Assembly (NCBI GenBank): GCA_963730165.1 | Contig: CAVSQS010000001.1 | Coordinates: 713,687-777,686, forward strand | Direction: 5' to 3' | DNA: 64,000 nucleotides | Source: DASSQJ01 sp963730165 | Lineage (GTDB): Bacteria > Actinomycetota > Actinomycetes > Actinomycetales > Dermatophilaceae | Shown here: positions 48,958 through 58,145 of the stretch, in pieces | Layout: each line of letters opens with the position of its first letter | Position numbering within the stretch: position 1 is the stretch's first letter | The notes under the pieces: generated by a model | The model's database searches: none | What the model saw: the letters and a program-made list of their open reading frames with translations, nothing else | Told to the model about the DNA's origin: nothing | Program-made: the position numbers and the translations under genes

Positions 48958-50253
48958 ATGGCGATCAATCTGAAGCTCAGCCCGGTACGCCAACTCGATC
49001 CGAAGGCGGAGCCGTGGGGCCGGTCGTGGAGAGGCTGGGACGACACCCGGTCGGACCAGGAGCTGTGGGATCAGAATCGCGGGGTGTGGGCCCTCTCCCC
49101 TTCGAAGGTTGAGGCCGAGCGTTTCGCGACACTGTCCTTCGGCGGCCGGATACAGGTCGTGGCCGAGCTGACAGGTCACCAAGTCGTGGACGACCCACGG
49201 TCCGGGCGCGACTACTTCGCACTCGCCGGCGACGTGCTCCCGCTCGGCGATCCCGTCCGCGACGCGCTTGTCGGTCAGCCTGACTGGCCGTATAGAAACC
49301 CGGTCACGTACTTCGACACGACCCAACTCGACCGCCTCTCGACAGCTGAGAGGGGACAGCCGCGCGCCCCGACGGGAGCAAGCTTTCTCCTCACCAACAA
49401 CCCAGACATCTGGAAGGCGGAACCCGGCGATTGGGAGCGGTGGGTTGCTGCAACGAGGAAGGGACGGCGCGTCAAGGAGCGATGGTCCGTGGGTAACCGC
49501 GTCGGCGGCATCGACCCCGGAGACCGCGTGTTCCTACTCCTCCAAGGTCACGGTCCGCGCGGACTCGTCGGCAGTGGATACGCCACGAGCACCGTCTTCG
49601 AGGACGCTCACTTCGACCCAACACGTCCAAGCGACAGGTCCCACTACGTCCTCGTTGACTGGGATCACCTCCTCGACCATGACGATGTGTTGCCCACTGC
49701 CGTCCTCGCGGCGCAGCTCCCTGAGCAGCACTGGGACACCCAGATGAGCGGCATCGTCTTGAAGCCATCCCTCGTGCCCCAACTGGAGACGTTGTGGGCA
49801 CAGCACATCGGCGTTCCCACCGGCGCTACTCCATCGCCCAGGGGAGGGCAAGGCTGGCAACTCAATGCGGCCACCCGAAAGAAGATCGAGGACGCCGCGC
49901 AGAGTCGGCTGATGAGGCACTACGAGGGCCTCGGCTGGACTGTCCGCGACACCCGTGTAGGTCACCCCTACGACGCGACCGCCGCGAAAGACGGCCAAGT
50001 GCTGTACCTCGAGGCAAAGGGGACTGTCTCAGCCGGCGACAGTGTGCTGGTTACACCTGGCGAGGTCCAGCACGCGCGCGACAACCTGGGGGCCTGCGTC
50101 CTTGGCGTCCTCTCCGATGTCAGGTTCCTCGCCGACGGTGAAGTGGACCCGCACTCAGGAACCTTCCGGCTGTACACATGGGACCCGGACGCCGGAGACC
50201 TGATCGTTGAGGGCTACGCGTGGCAGCCCGGCAATGCATCCTCGATCACCTGA
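48958..50253 (+). CDS. EVE-like domain fused to DUF3883 nuclease-like domain
   Basis: 431 residues from the ATG at 48958. Residues about 150-285 resemble a PUA/EVE-type modified-base reader (GDWERWVAATRKGRRVKERW, RVFLLLQGHGPRGLVGSGY, YVLVDWDHLL). The C-terminal domain is DUF3883: MRHYEGLGWTVRDTRVG, then PYDATAAKDGQVLYLEAKGT with the E-x-K of a PD-(D/E)XK site. EVE plus nuclease architecture is typical of modification-dependent restriction enzymes, so it may cut phage DNA with altered bases. This start is chosen because the N-terminal residues before it look unconserved and a hexamer GAGACT lies six bases upstream. Confidence 0.75.
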   Translation: MAINLKLSPVRQLDPKAEPWGRSWRGWDDTRSDQELWDQNRGVWALSPSKVEAERFATLSFGGRIQVVAELTGHQVVDDPRSGRDYFALAGDVLPLGDPVRDALVGQPDWPYRNPVTYFDTTQLDRLSTAERGQPRAPTGASFLLTNNPDIWKAEPGDWERWVAATRKGRRVKERWSVGNRVGGIDPGDRVFLLLQGHGPRGLVGSGYATSTVFEDAHFDPTRPSDRSHYVLVDWDHLLDHDDVLPTAVLAAQLPEQHWDTQMSGIVLKPSLVPQLETLWAQHIGVPTGATPSPRGGQGWQLNAATRKKIEDAAQSRLMRHYEGLGWTVRDTRVGHPYDATAAKDGQVLYLEAKGTVSAGDSVLVTPGEVQHARDNLGACVLGVLSDVRFLADGEVDPHSGTFRLYTWDPDAGDLIVEGYAWQPGNASSIT

Positions 50254-50373
50254 GATCCGGGATTGCCCCCAACGGGGCTGCGCTGCGAGACGATCGCCGA
50301 GGTAGGGGGAAGCGGGGCGTCACCTGCCAGCTCAACTGACCCACTTCGCCTCGAGTCGCCGACGCGAGAACGG

Positions 50374-52662
50374 CTACAACCCTGCATCCAGTAGGGCCTT
50401 GACGACTTGGACTCCGACCTTGACACGGTCCTGTGTGTCGAGGGGTTGCCCGCTTCTGTCGCTGGGGTTGACGGGGACGATGCTTTCGCTGCTGAGGCCG
50501 AAGGGCGCTAGTGTCTCACCAACCAACGGGGCGCGGGTCGGGTCACCCGGCATGAGGATCTCGAACCCGGCGTCGACGCTGCGGATCCCTGTGCCCGATT
50601 CCACGAGTGTGATCGCCTTTTCGGTCCCTGTGTAGTCCCAGGTGCGAAACTCGGGTTTCATCAGTTTCTGGGGTTGCCCGATCTCGTGCCAGATCGCGAG
50701 GAGGAACGGATCCGTGAAGGCAGCTCTGTAGTCGCCGCCGTTGAGCATGTCTATCCGATAGCCGTAACCGGCCTTCTCGGCGTCGTACTCGCCCACGTAG
50801 ATGCCTCGTGGCGCGCCCAGCATGCTCGGGTAGCGCACGAAGTAGTAGCGCCAGTCGAGGAGGCCAGAGGTCTCCTGCTGCGTCAGCCACTCGCTGACGA
50901 TCGCCTCCAACGCGTCGGGCACGGTTCCACTGCGTTTGGCCACGTCATCGAGGAGTCGACCGACGGCAGTTCGCATCGCTGCTCTCCCGTCCCGGGACCC
51001 AGCGGTGAGTACGTCTCTCCACGAGCCCGCACCTCGACGTGCCCCCGGCACGCCGAACTGTCTGCGAGAGCCCAAGGTCCTCGAGTAGTCGCCTTTCGTC
51101 AGTAGTGCGGCGGCCAGGCGTGGCAGGGCTTCTTCAGTGGTGACGCCGCGGAAGGTATCGCCGCGCGTCGTGAGGGCCAACGGGTCCAGGTCGAATGCGA
51201 AGAGCCGGCCCCTGAGCAGCTCGTGGTCCTCGAGGGCGTGCATCGCGTCCTGGATGTCCGGGTGCTCCCTGAGCAGGTCTCGCTTGAGCTTCTCATCGTC
51301 GATGCGGGCCTGGTTGAACCGCTTGAGTGCGTCGAGGTAGGAGTCGGATGGGTCGGTCATCAACTTGATAGTCGATGCGATCAGTTCGGGCATGTACTCG
51401 TTGCGGACCTCGTCCGGCGCCGACTCGGCGATGTTGCGCAGTGATCGAAGTCGTTGACTGAAGGCCTCACTGGAATGGTCTGGACGGATCTGCCGGTGGA
51501 TGATCACCGCGAACAGGAGGATCGTCTCGGCGAGCGAGAACTTGTTTGTCCCGTAGTGCTCGAGGCAGGTCGCGAAGAGGTTCGGGTCCTGCGATTCGAA
51601 GAGCAGCAGGCCCGACGCCGCGGCGTCGTCCACCCGGAAGAGGTCGGTGAATACGTCCGCGGGCACGTTGTCGGATGCGGTCTCGCCGACCCAGGTGTCG
51701 AAGGCGAAGAACAGGAAGTCCAGGTGGGTCTGGGCGTCGTCGTGGTCCACGAAGACTCGCCGTGCGCGATCCAGCAGGGTGTCTGAAGTGCGAGTGGACC
51801 CGGTCCGCCACTCGCAGACGTCGACGATGAACGCGAAGTAGTTCATGAACTCCTCGTCCACGAGGAAGTTGCCACCCTCGTAGTGCCAAAGGAGATCGGA
51901 CCATTCCCTGTCCAGCTTCTCGCTCAGGGCTTCCTGCCGGCCGGAGCTGGCAAGGAGCTTCTCCAGTCGCGCCTTGAATACCTCGAACTCGGTCAGCGGC
52001 TTCCCGCGTGAGTTCATCTTGATGTAGAGGTCGTCGCCGGACTCCATGTCGTCGATGGGCAGGAACAGGAAGGAGATCGCTGGGTCCTCCCCGGAGGAGA
52101 GGCGTCCCCAGAGCGCCTCGAAGTCGTGGTCGTCGGCGATGAAGCGTTCGTGGATGGCGCGGACCATCACGAGCATCGACTGGATGGTGGGGTCGGCGCG
52201 CCACGGGAACAGGTACCAAGGCTGGTCCGTGATCCACGCGACGGGATCACCCTCATCGGGTGGCCAGGAGTGGGTAGTGAGCTCCCGGCAGAAGTACTCG
52301 GCACTCAGGCGGGTCGCATACCGGAACTGGCTCCACGGTGCGACCGGATCAAGCAGGTCGGCCCTCGACGCGACATACCAGTGGAGGAGGAACAGCGTGG
52401 TCAACCGCTGTTGGCCATCAAGTGGTTTGAGGACCCCGTCGGAGACTTCGCCGTAGATGAAGTCGAGGCTGACCGGCTCAGTGGTGGTCAGCGCGTGAAC
52501 GAGCACGTCGAGGAAGTCGCGGCGGATGGCGGTTGTGGCACCGTCTTCCCGGCCCTGCGCGTAGTCGCGCTGAGTGATGGGTATCTCGATGCTGCTGATC
52601 GGTGGCCGATCGTCGTGTGCACCGTCGAAGATCTCCCGGTACGTGGTGGCGTAACCCTTCAT
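50374..52662 (-). CDS. DUF262 domain protein (GmrS-like)
   Basis: 762 residues from ATG 52662, overlapping the previous stop as ATGA. The DUF262 NTPase signature is LKPLDGQQRLTTLFLLHWY (DGQQR at 82-86), followed by FLPIDDMESGDDLYIKMNSR, where the N-SRGKPLT segment is the second family motif. No HNH (DUF1524) motif is visible in the C-terminal half, which is unrecognised (GAGSWRDVLTAGSRDGR). It pairs with the upstream DUF262-DUF1524 gene. DUF262 NTPases power GmrSD and BrxU type IV enzymes that cut glucosylated or hydroxymethylated phage DNA. Confidence 0.82.
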   Translation of the reverse strand: MKGYATTYREIFDGAHDDRPPISSIEIPITQRDYAQGREDGATTAIRRDFLDVLVHALTTTEPVSLDFIYGEVSDGVLKPLDGQQRLTTLFLLHWYVASRADLLDPVAPWSQFRYATRLSAEYFCRELTTHSWPPDEGDPVAWITDQPWYLFPWRADPTIQSMLVMVRAIHERFIADDHDFEALWGRLSSGEDPAISFLFLPIDDMESGDDLYIKMNSRGKPLTEFEVFKARLEKLLASSGRQEALSEKLDREWSDLLWHYEGGNFLVDEEFMNYFAFIVDVCEWRTGSTRTSDTLLDRARRVFVDHDDAQTHLDFLFFAFDTWVGETASDNVPADVFTDLFRVDDAAASGLLLFESQDPNLFATCLEHYGTNKFSLAETILLFAVIIHRQIRPDHSSEAFSQRLRSLRNIAESAPDEVRNEYMPELIASTIKLMTDPSDSYLDALKRFNQARIDDEKLKRDLLREHPDIQDAMHALEDHELLRGRLFAFDLDPLALTTRGDTFRGVTTEEALPRLAAALLTKGDYSRTLGSRRQFGVPGARRGAGSWRDVLTAGSRDGRAAMRTAVGRLLDDVAKRSGTVPDALEAIVSEWLTQQETSGLLDWRYYFVRYPSMLGAPRGIYVGEYDAEKAGYGYRIDMLNGGDYRAAFTDPFLLAIWHEIGQPQKLMKPEFRTWDYTGTEKAITLVESGTGIRSVDAGFEILMPGDPTRAPLVGETLAPFGLSSESIVPVNPSDRSGQPLDTQDRVKVGVQVVKALLDAGL

Positions 52663-54440
52663 GAGACGACCTCGGCCCGCTCGGGCTCCAGGAAGGGGGC
52701 GAGGACGGCACGCATATTGCGGTAGTAGGCCTCCCGGTCCTGAGGCCCCCACACGTGGATCTGTTGGTCGGCGTCATCTGTGTAGTACTTGAGGAAGGCG
52801 TTGCGTGTACAGGGTGGGATGTACGCCCCCTTGCGGTCGAGGCGGAGAATCTGCTGCCGCTTGACCTCAAAGACGGAGTTGCCCAGAGCGCTGTTGTGGC
52901 CCCGGTCAAGGAGGGCGAGGTTGGGGAGCAGGTGCACATCGTCACCGAGAACGGGGTCACCACTTGCCGCGAAGGCGGCGATGATCTCGTCCTCCAGAGT
53001 TCTGAACTTCGCCTCGATGCCGACCTCGCGAGCGTCGAGGGCCTTGGTAACGGCGTCAATCTGTGCGAACAGCCGGGCGTTCTCCTCGTGAGTGCGGCCG
53101 GGAAGCGCGTCGATGCCGCGTCGGTGGAGGTCCAGCCACGTCTTCCACTGCTCTGCCCGGGTGAGGGGTGCCGCACTCTGGGCGTGGATGTGTTCCACGG
53201 ACCAGCTGCTTCTGGCGTGGGCGTAGAAGGAGAACCGGGGGCCCTCCTCGCTGGCAACCACGCTGTCGTCGATGGGGCCGAGAACGGTTGCCACGTTCAT
53301 CAGCAGCAACACCCGCTCGCACTCGTCGCGGTGCCTCTCGTAGTTGAGGTCGTCGAGTCCTGAACGGGACTGTCCGATCCGGCTGCGGATGCGCTCGACC
53401 AGGGCTTGGCGGAACGACGTGTTGGTCCGGCCATCTGCCAGCTCAACGATGCGCTCGAATTCGTACTTGCCTCCTGTGGCGATCAGGAAGCCGATGAGGT
53501 GGTACAGCGTGCGGTCGTGGAACCAGCCGGTGATGAGGCCGTGCATGCGGACGACGTCGCGCCAGAAGTTAGCAGGGGAGTCTTCGATGCGTTGCCGGAG
53601 TTGCTCGAAGACAAAGTAGCGGTGGTGCTCCTTGCCGTCGGTGGCGCGAGCCATGGCGCGGAAGAGGAGGTCGATGTGGGTTGGCCACTGCTTGTCCGCG
53701 CCGCTGATGAATACCCAGAGTTCGGGGTCACGCAGCTCTCGCTCAAAGTTGTCCCACTGAACCGCGACCTGTTCCTGGCGATCTGAGCGTGTTCCGTGGG
53801 CGCCGATCTTGGAGAGGACGAGGGCCTTGATGAGCTCGGCATCGGTCAGGTGGATCCGCCCCACATTCAGACGCCTGAACAACTCGTTCCTGTCGGTACC
53901 CTCGGGGGCCTCGTACCAGATCAGGAACACGCTCTCGGCCAGCGCCTTCCGGATGTTGATCGCCGCGCCCTCTGGATCCGTCTGGCGCTCGAACCACTTC
54001 TCGATCTCCTCGTAGGCCGAGTAGATGTAGTGGAAGTCGATGTTCGAGTGCCTCAGGTCCGGCTCGAGCGTGTCGAGGTACTCCCGGCTGTCGTCCCTGG
54101 TCTCGTAGGTCAGCCAGTAGTTGACCTTGGCCCGCGGGAGCCAGTTGCTGTCTCGGAGGTACTTGACGATGAGGTAGAGCGTGGTGAGCCGCTGCTGTCC
54201 ATCGACAAGTTCCCAGTTGCCATCGGATTCCCGCCACATGACCACGATCGGCTGTAGGTAGTAGCTGCGGGGCGTCGATGTCGAGATCACCTCTTCGGTG
54301 ATGTCTTCGAGAAGCTTGACCACTTCAGTTGCGCCCCAGCGGTACCCCCGCTGGTAGGAGGGGATGAAGAACTCGCCCGTCAGCTCATCGCTGATCACGC
54401 GCTTCTTCATCAGTTCGGCGGATCGGGTGTACCGGGTCAT
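52659..54440 (-). CDS. DUF262-DUF1524 protein (GmrSD-like type IV restriction)
   Basis: 593 residues from ATG 54440. N-terminal FFIPSYQRGYRWG (residues 25-37) and ELVDGQQRLTTLYLIVKYL (78-96) are the DUF262 motifs; RNELFRRLNVGRIHLTDAEL is the second block. The C-terminal DUF1524 HNH-type nuclease has SVEHIHAQSAAP near 413, LLPNLALLDRGHNSALGN and KRQQILRLD. In GmrSD the same two domains cut modified T-even-type DNA. It is co-transcribed with the next DUF262 gene (ATGA overlap). The start is supported by TAGGAT seven bases upstream, implying a leaderless transcript. Confidence 0.85.
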   Translation of the reverse strand: MTRYTRSAELMKKRVISDELTGEFFIPSYQRGYRWGATEVVKLLEDITEEVISTSTPRSYYLQPIVVMWRESDGNWELVDGQQRLTTLYLIVKYLRDSNWLPRAKVNYWLTYETRDDSREYLDTLEPDLRHSNIDFHYIYSAYEEIEKWFERQTDPEGAAINIRKALAESVFLIWYEAPEGTDRNELFRRLNVGRIHLTDAELIKALVLSKIGAHGTRSDRQEQVAVQWDNFERELRDPELWVFISGADKQWPTHIDLLFRAMARATDGKEHHRYFVFEQLRQRIEDSPANFWRDVVRMHGLITGWFHDRTLYHLIGFLIATGGKYEFERIVELADGRTNTSFRQALVERIRSRIGQSRSGLDDLNYERHRDECERVLLLMNVATVLGPIDDSVVASEEGPRFSFYAHARSSWSVEHIHAQSAAPLTRAEQWKTWLDLHRRGIDALPGRTHEENARLFAQIDAVTKALDAREVGIEAKFRTLEDEIIAAFAASGDPVLGDDVHLLPNLALLDRGHNSALGNSVFEVKRQQILRLDRKGAYIPPCTRNAFLKYYTDDADQQIHVWGPQDREAYYRNMRAVLAPFLEPERAEVVS

Positions 54441-54447
54441 CGGCAGG

Positions 54448-54453
54448 ATCCTA
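54448..54453 (-). promoter_or_regulatory. Possible -10 box, leaderless start of the DUF262-DUF1524 gene
   Basis: TAGGAT on the minus strand ends seven bases before the ATG at 54440. No clear -35 box is seen. Confidence 0.35.
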
Positions 54454-54480
54454 CGGACGTCGCTGCCGCCTCGGCGTCGC

Positions 54481-55302
54481 TCACAATGCGAAGCGGGCGA
54501 AGGTGCGCTGCGTGGATGCTTCATCCACCGCCCACTGGCCCTCATCGACAGTGACCACGGCCAGCCGAGCGATCTGCTCGACCTGCGCGCGACCCTCGGC
54601 CCGGAGTTCGACGGCGCTGTCGAGGAACACCCAGTCGAACTGCCCGGGTGTGAACACGCCGGCCGAGAGCGCCTCCCGAACGTCGACGGGATACACGGCG
54701 GCGATCTTCGGGTGCTTGCGAACGAGAAGGTTGAGCATCGCTTGGCTAGAGTCGACGCCCGCGTACCGCTCCGGTGCCGCAACCTTCAGGTCGAGCACAC
54801 GGTGCCGCAGCCAAGGTCAAGTACATGAGGCGGGTACGCCCCTCGCACGGCCGAGAGCAGACGCTTGAAGTTCTCCGCTTCGCGCGGAGCTATGGGGTGC
54901 TCGAGGTCCCACGTCGAGGCGATCTCGTCATAGGGGGACTTGCTCCTGGTCGCCGTTACAGGTGCGTTCTGTATGCCATAGAGGAGCCCGGTCGTCGCAC
55001 GGTTGACCAGCGTGGTGTCAGTGAAGTGGTTGTCTTCGGTCCACCAGCGGTACTTCCCGTCTGGGCTGACCAGGTAGATCTTGGTCTGCGAGTAGAACTT
55101 GCCGGGCTGACCGAAGGTGTGGATGACCCGCGCGGCGCGGACCATGTCCTCGTGCGTCACATTCGGGGTTCGGCCCTGGACGACGTAGTGGTGCGGGGCC
55201 GTCTCGGCGTAGGTCTTTGCAAAGGTCCATTCGAGGGAGGCGGCAAAGTCCGGCCACCAATCGAGGTCTAGGTGGGAGGTCCGGCTTTCAGTCACGTGCA
55301 TC
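54481..55302 (-). pseudogene. Class I SAM-dependent methyltransferase with extra N-terminal domain, one frameshift
   Basis: The first part (MHVTESRTSHLDLDWWPDF to about 54790) holds an unrecognised N-terminal domain (HHYVVQGRTPNVTHEDM, KIYLVSPDGKYRWWTEDN) and SAM motif I PHVLDLGCGT. The frame is then lost, and the remaining roughly 100 residues (LDLKVAAPERYAGVDSSQAM, WVFLDSAVEL) continue in another frame with the acidic SAM-binding motif GVDSS. A one- or two-base indel next to the glycine loop explains the break. The start is uncertain (ATG 55302 preferred; GTG 55296 is possible). The substrate is unknown. It ends 40 bp before the DUF262-DUF1524 gene. Confidence 0.65.
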
Positions 55303-55549
55303 TCTTCAATCCCGGCGTTCGTTCTGCCACCAGCGTGCACGTCGGGTCCGACATGACACGCGCAACGGCGCTGCTTGGCGCTCCCGTCCGCGGCGCCTCC
55401 ATTCGGCCTGCCGACCGCGGCGGCTCCGATCTGCGCCCTTGTGAACCGGCGGTCGCGAACTGCGCGAAGACGCGGCGATGCGGCCAGGTTCGCGGAGGGA
55501 CCGCGTCCGTGCGTGTCGGCCCTACGCGTTGCGGCCGCAGCGGGGCGGC

Positions 55550-56230
55550 CTACTCAAGAACCTCGCCGGTGTCGCCGTCGACTAGGGTTGGCCGCGCGTC
55601 GTCGCCCAGGATGACGCGGAAGGCTCGGGCGGGTTCTGACGGTGGGGTGGTCGGCGGCTCGGGCTGGAGCGTCTCGGTGTCGGCGGTGAACGCTCGGCGC
55701 CGGTCGGTGCGGGCCTCCTGTGAGGCTTGCCGGGTGTAGCGGCCGTGGGAGGGCCAGGGCTGGTGTTCCTTGTCTTCGCAGTGAGTCTTGGTGCGGGTCC
55801 GCATCCGTTCCACGAACGCCGGCAGGGCGTAGCGGTGCCACTCTTCCAGGGGGTCGCTGGTCAGCGCGACGCCGCAGCGGTAGCGGAGGTCGGCGATCAC
55901 GGCGATCTCGTGGACGAGATGGGGGTGGCGGGGCCAGCAGGCCGGGATCATCGCGTCGGTGTCCCACACGTACTCGTGGTTGATCCAGAGCACGACGTCG
56001 TCGAGCCAGCGCCACAGCTCGAACCGGTCGGCCGGTTCGGTCAGCGAGGCGGGGTCCCAGGGGCGTCGGAGCAGGCTGAAGGGGCCGAGTGCCTTCTTCT
56101 CGTTGTCGGTGCCGTACATCGCGATTTCGAGCTCGCGGTACGCGCGGGCGATGCGGTGACCGGGCTTGGGGAACGCGGCGACCATCGCCCGAGGCTGCGG
56201 GAGAGCGGTGTTGGTGGGTTGGGTGGTCAC
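55550..56230 (-). CDS. DUF4913 protein of the conjugation cluster
   Basis: 226 residues, GTG start overlapping the coupling-protein stop as GTGA. The block LWRWLDDVVLWINHEYVWD, with CWPRHPHLVHEIAVIADLR and WHRYALPAFVERM, is characteristic of DUF4913, which occurs at the end of actinobacterial conjugation operons. The C-terminal part is Pro-rich and ends DGDTGEVLE. Function unknown. It is the last gene of the secretion cluster, and cargo begins about 200 bp beyond its stop. Confidence 0.8.
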   Translation of the reverse strand: MTTQPTNTALPQPRAMVAAFPKPGHRIARAYRELEIAMYGTDNEKKALGPFSLLRRPWDPASLTEPADRFELWRWLDDVVLWINHEYVWDTDAMIPACWPRHPHLVHEIAVIADLRYRCGVALTSDPLEEWHRYALPAFVERMRTRTKTHCEDKEHQPWPSHGRYTRQASQEARTDRRRAFTADTETLQPEPPTTPPSEPARAFRVILGDDARPTLVDGDTGEVLE

Positions 56231-57681
56231 GGGTGCAGGTCCTCGGTGTCGTGGGTCAGGCCCCGGCGGCGGGCTTCGGCCTCGGCGGCGGCGGCCCGTG
56301 CCCGAGGGTCGACTTGTCGGGCGTGCCCGGCCGCGACCCTGGCGCGCAGGTCGGCCTGTTCGGTGAGGAGTCGCCGGCCGGGTTGGCCGTCGATGCACCG
56401 GTGCAGCTTGGCGATGATCGGGCCGGCTGTCTCGGCCAGGACCAGGGCGTGCCGCTCCTTGAGCTGGCGCAGTTCGGCGGGGGTGAGGATGGGGATGTCG
56501 TCGGCGGTGTACTGCCGGCCGCCCATCCGGCCGGTCTGATAGTTGCTGCGGGTGACCCGGACCTGGCCGAGCAGGTCGGAGATCTCCCGGTTGAACGCGA
56601 CGTCCTTGGAGCCGCCGAACACGACCAGGGCGTTGGTCAGGCTGAGCAGGGTGCGGGCTTCTTGTTCGCCGAAGATCGCGCTCAGCTGGGGCCATGCTTG
56701 AGCAGCCCACAGGAACGAGATGCCCAGCGCTCGCTCGTTGGCCATCCGGGTGCGCAAGGTGGGCAGCGGTGCGGTGGAAGGCAGCTCGTCGAGGATCGCG
56801 TGGAACGGGGGGCACAGCCTGCCCCACGGTGAGGTGTTCGCCACGGCCAGGGCCGCATCGAGGACGTACTCGGCGAACGCGGTCATCAGCGGGGACGCGG
56901 AGGCGTAGGGGTCTTCGCGGCCGAGGAGGTACATGGTGCCGCCGCGGGCGATGACCTCCTCGATGTCGGTGGCGTCCTGGCCGGGACGGGGCACGCAGCG
57001 GCGGCGAATGTCCTCCTGGAAGAAGAGGGACATGGCCTGTTGGACGGTGGTGACGGTGTTGCCGGCGGTGCGGTCGTCGCCGTGCAGTGCGCCGTGGAGC
57101 AACCCGTCCCAGAACGGGGCGGCGGCGGGGTGCTCCCGCAGGATCTCCAACGGCGTCGACGCTCCGAGCGGTTTGGCGACCCAGCCCAGGACGTGCTCGA
57201 GGGTGCGGCCGGTGAGGGCGGCAGCGTGGAAGAACCCTTGCAGCACCTTGGCGGCCTCGGCGGCGTAGAACCGGGCGGCGTCGTCGGCGTGGCCGCCGGC
57301 GACGGCACCCTTGACGGTGCCGGCGGTGAACGCCTTGGCTCGTCGCTCGGCGATCACCGGGTCGGCGCAGCCGCGGATCGGGTCCCACACGACCTCGGGG
57401 AGTCCCGGCACGAGCCCGAACGGGTCGAGCACCACGCACGGGCGGTCACCGGTGGACCGGCACGGGAAGGACAGCAGCAGGTCGTCCACCTTGGTCAGGG
57501 TGGTCATCGCCGCGCCGGGCGCGTCGAGCAGGGCCGGGACGAGCAGGTCGAGGGTCTTGCCGGAGCCTTGCGGTCCGATGACGCCAGCGGTGCGGTCCCA
57601 CGGCACCCACAGCTCTCCCCCGTGGGGCTCTCTGGCCGTGCCGAGCCTCCACCCGACCTGGTGGGGCGCGAACCGCCTCAC
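56227..57681 (-). CDS. Type IV secretion coupling protein (TraG/VirD4-like ATPase)
   Basis: 484 residues from a GTG overlapping the previous stop (GTGA). Walker A GVIGPQGSGKTLDLLVPA near residues 33-50; LCPPFHAILDELPSTAPLP is Walker B (the ILDE); and ALGISFLWAAQAWPQL with FGGSKDVAFNREISDLLG are typical of the TraG/VirD4 family. It lacks the usual N-terminal membrane segments, which may be supplied by the 150-residue membrane protein encoded just upstream. It brings the relaxase-DNA complex to the secretion channel. Confidence 0.88.
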   Translation of the reverse strand: MRRFAPHQVGWRLGTAREPHGGELWVPWDRTAGVIGPQGSGKTLDLLVPALLDAPGAAMTTLTKVDDLLLSFPCRSTGDRPCVVLDPFGLVPGLPEVVWDPIRGCADPVIAERRAKAFTAGTVKGAVAGGHADDAARFYAAEAAKVLQGFFHAAALTGRTLEHVLGWVAKPLGASTPLEILREHPAAAPFWDGLLHGALHGDDRTAGNTVTTVQQAMSLFFQEDIRRRCVPRPGQDATDIEEVIARGGTMYLLGREDPYASASPLMTAFAEYVLDAALAVANTSPWGRLCPPFHAILDELPSTAPLPTLRTRMANERALGISFLWAAQAWPQLSAIFGEQEARTLLSLTNALVVFGGSKDVAFNREISDLLGQVRVTRSNYQTGRMGGRQYTADDIPILTPAELRQLKERHALVLAETAGPIIAKLHRCIDGQPGRRLLTEQADLRARVAAGHARQVDPRARAAAAEAEARRRGLTHDTEDLHP

Positions 57682-58130
57682 CGCCGGGCTCCCTTGCCGT
57701 ACAGGTCGGGTCGGATGACCTTGGCCTGCTTGCGCAGCCGGGTCCGGCCCAAGGTGGCCTCGGCCTCCTCCCGGGTCGCCATGCCCTGCATCCGGCGCGA
57801 CCCCCACCGGTTCCACGCCCACCTGCCGGCGATGACGAGCACGGCCAGCATCGCCGCCTCGGCGGCGGCGATGCACGTCCACATCAGCGTCGGTGTCGCG
57901 GCCACGCCGACGCCGGACAGCCCGGCGTCGGCGTGGCCGCCGACAATGCCGGGCAGGCTGGTGAACAGGTCGCGGCGGTCCACGAAGACCCACCCGTTGC
58001 CGGCGAGAAGGTTCGCGCCGGAGCGCCCGGCCTGGATGCCGAGCAGGAGCAGGAAGGCCACTGCCATCGTCACTGCGACCGGCACCTCCCAGGTCATCGG
58101 GTAGGGGTTGGTCCGTCTGGAGTGCTGCAT
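57678..58130 (-). CDS. Small membrane protein of the conjugation cluster
   Basis: 150 residues with two probable membrane segments, VAVTMAVAFLLLLGIQAG (about residues 18-35) and MWTCIAAAEAAMLAVLVIAG (about 83-102), and a basic cytoplasmic tail. Its stop overlaps the coupling-protein start. This suggests it acts as the membrane anchor of that ATPase, a split of the usual single VirD4 protein; this is inference from gene order and topology. Confidence 0.72.
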   Translation of the reverse strand: MQHSRRTNPYPMTWEVPVAVTMAVAFLLLLGIQAGRSGANLLAGNGWVFVDRRDLFTSLPGIVGGHADAGLSGVGVAATPTLMWTCIAAAEAAMLAVLVIAGRWAWNRWGSRRMQGMATREEAEATLGRTRLRKQAKVIRPDLYGKGARR

Positions 58131-58145
58131 GCTCTCTCCTCCTGG

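Noticed and set aside
50265..50278. A short GCCCC/GGGGC hairpin between the convergent EVE-DUF3883 and DUF262 genes as a terminator.
   Set aside because: Only a five-pair stem with no T-run; too weak to list.
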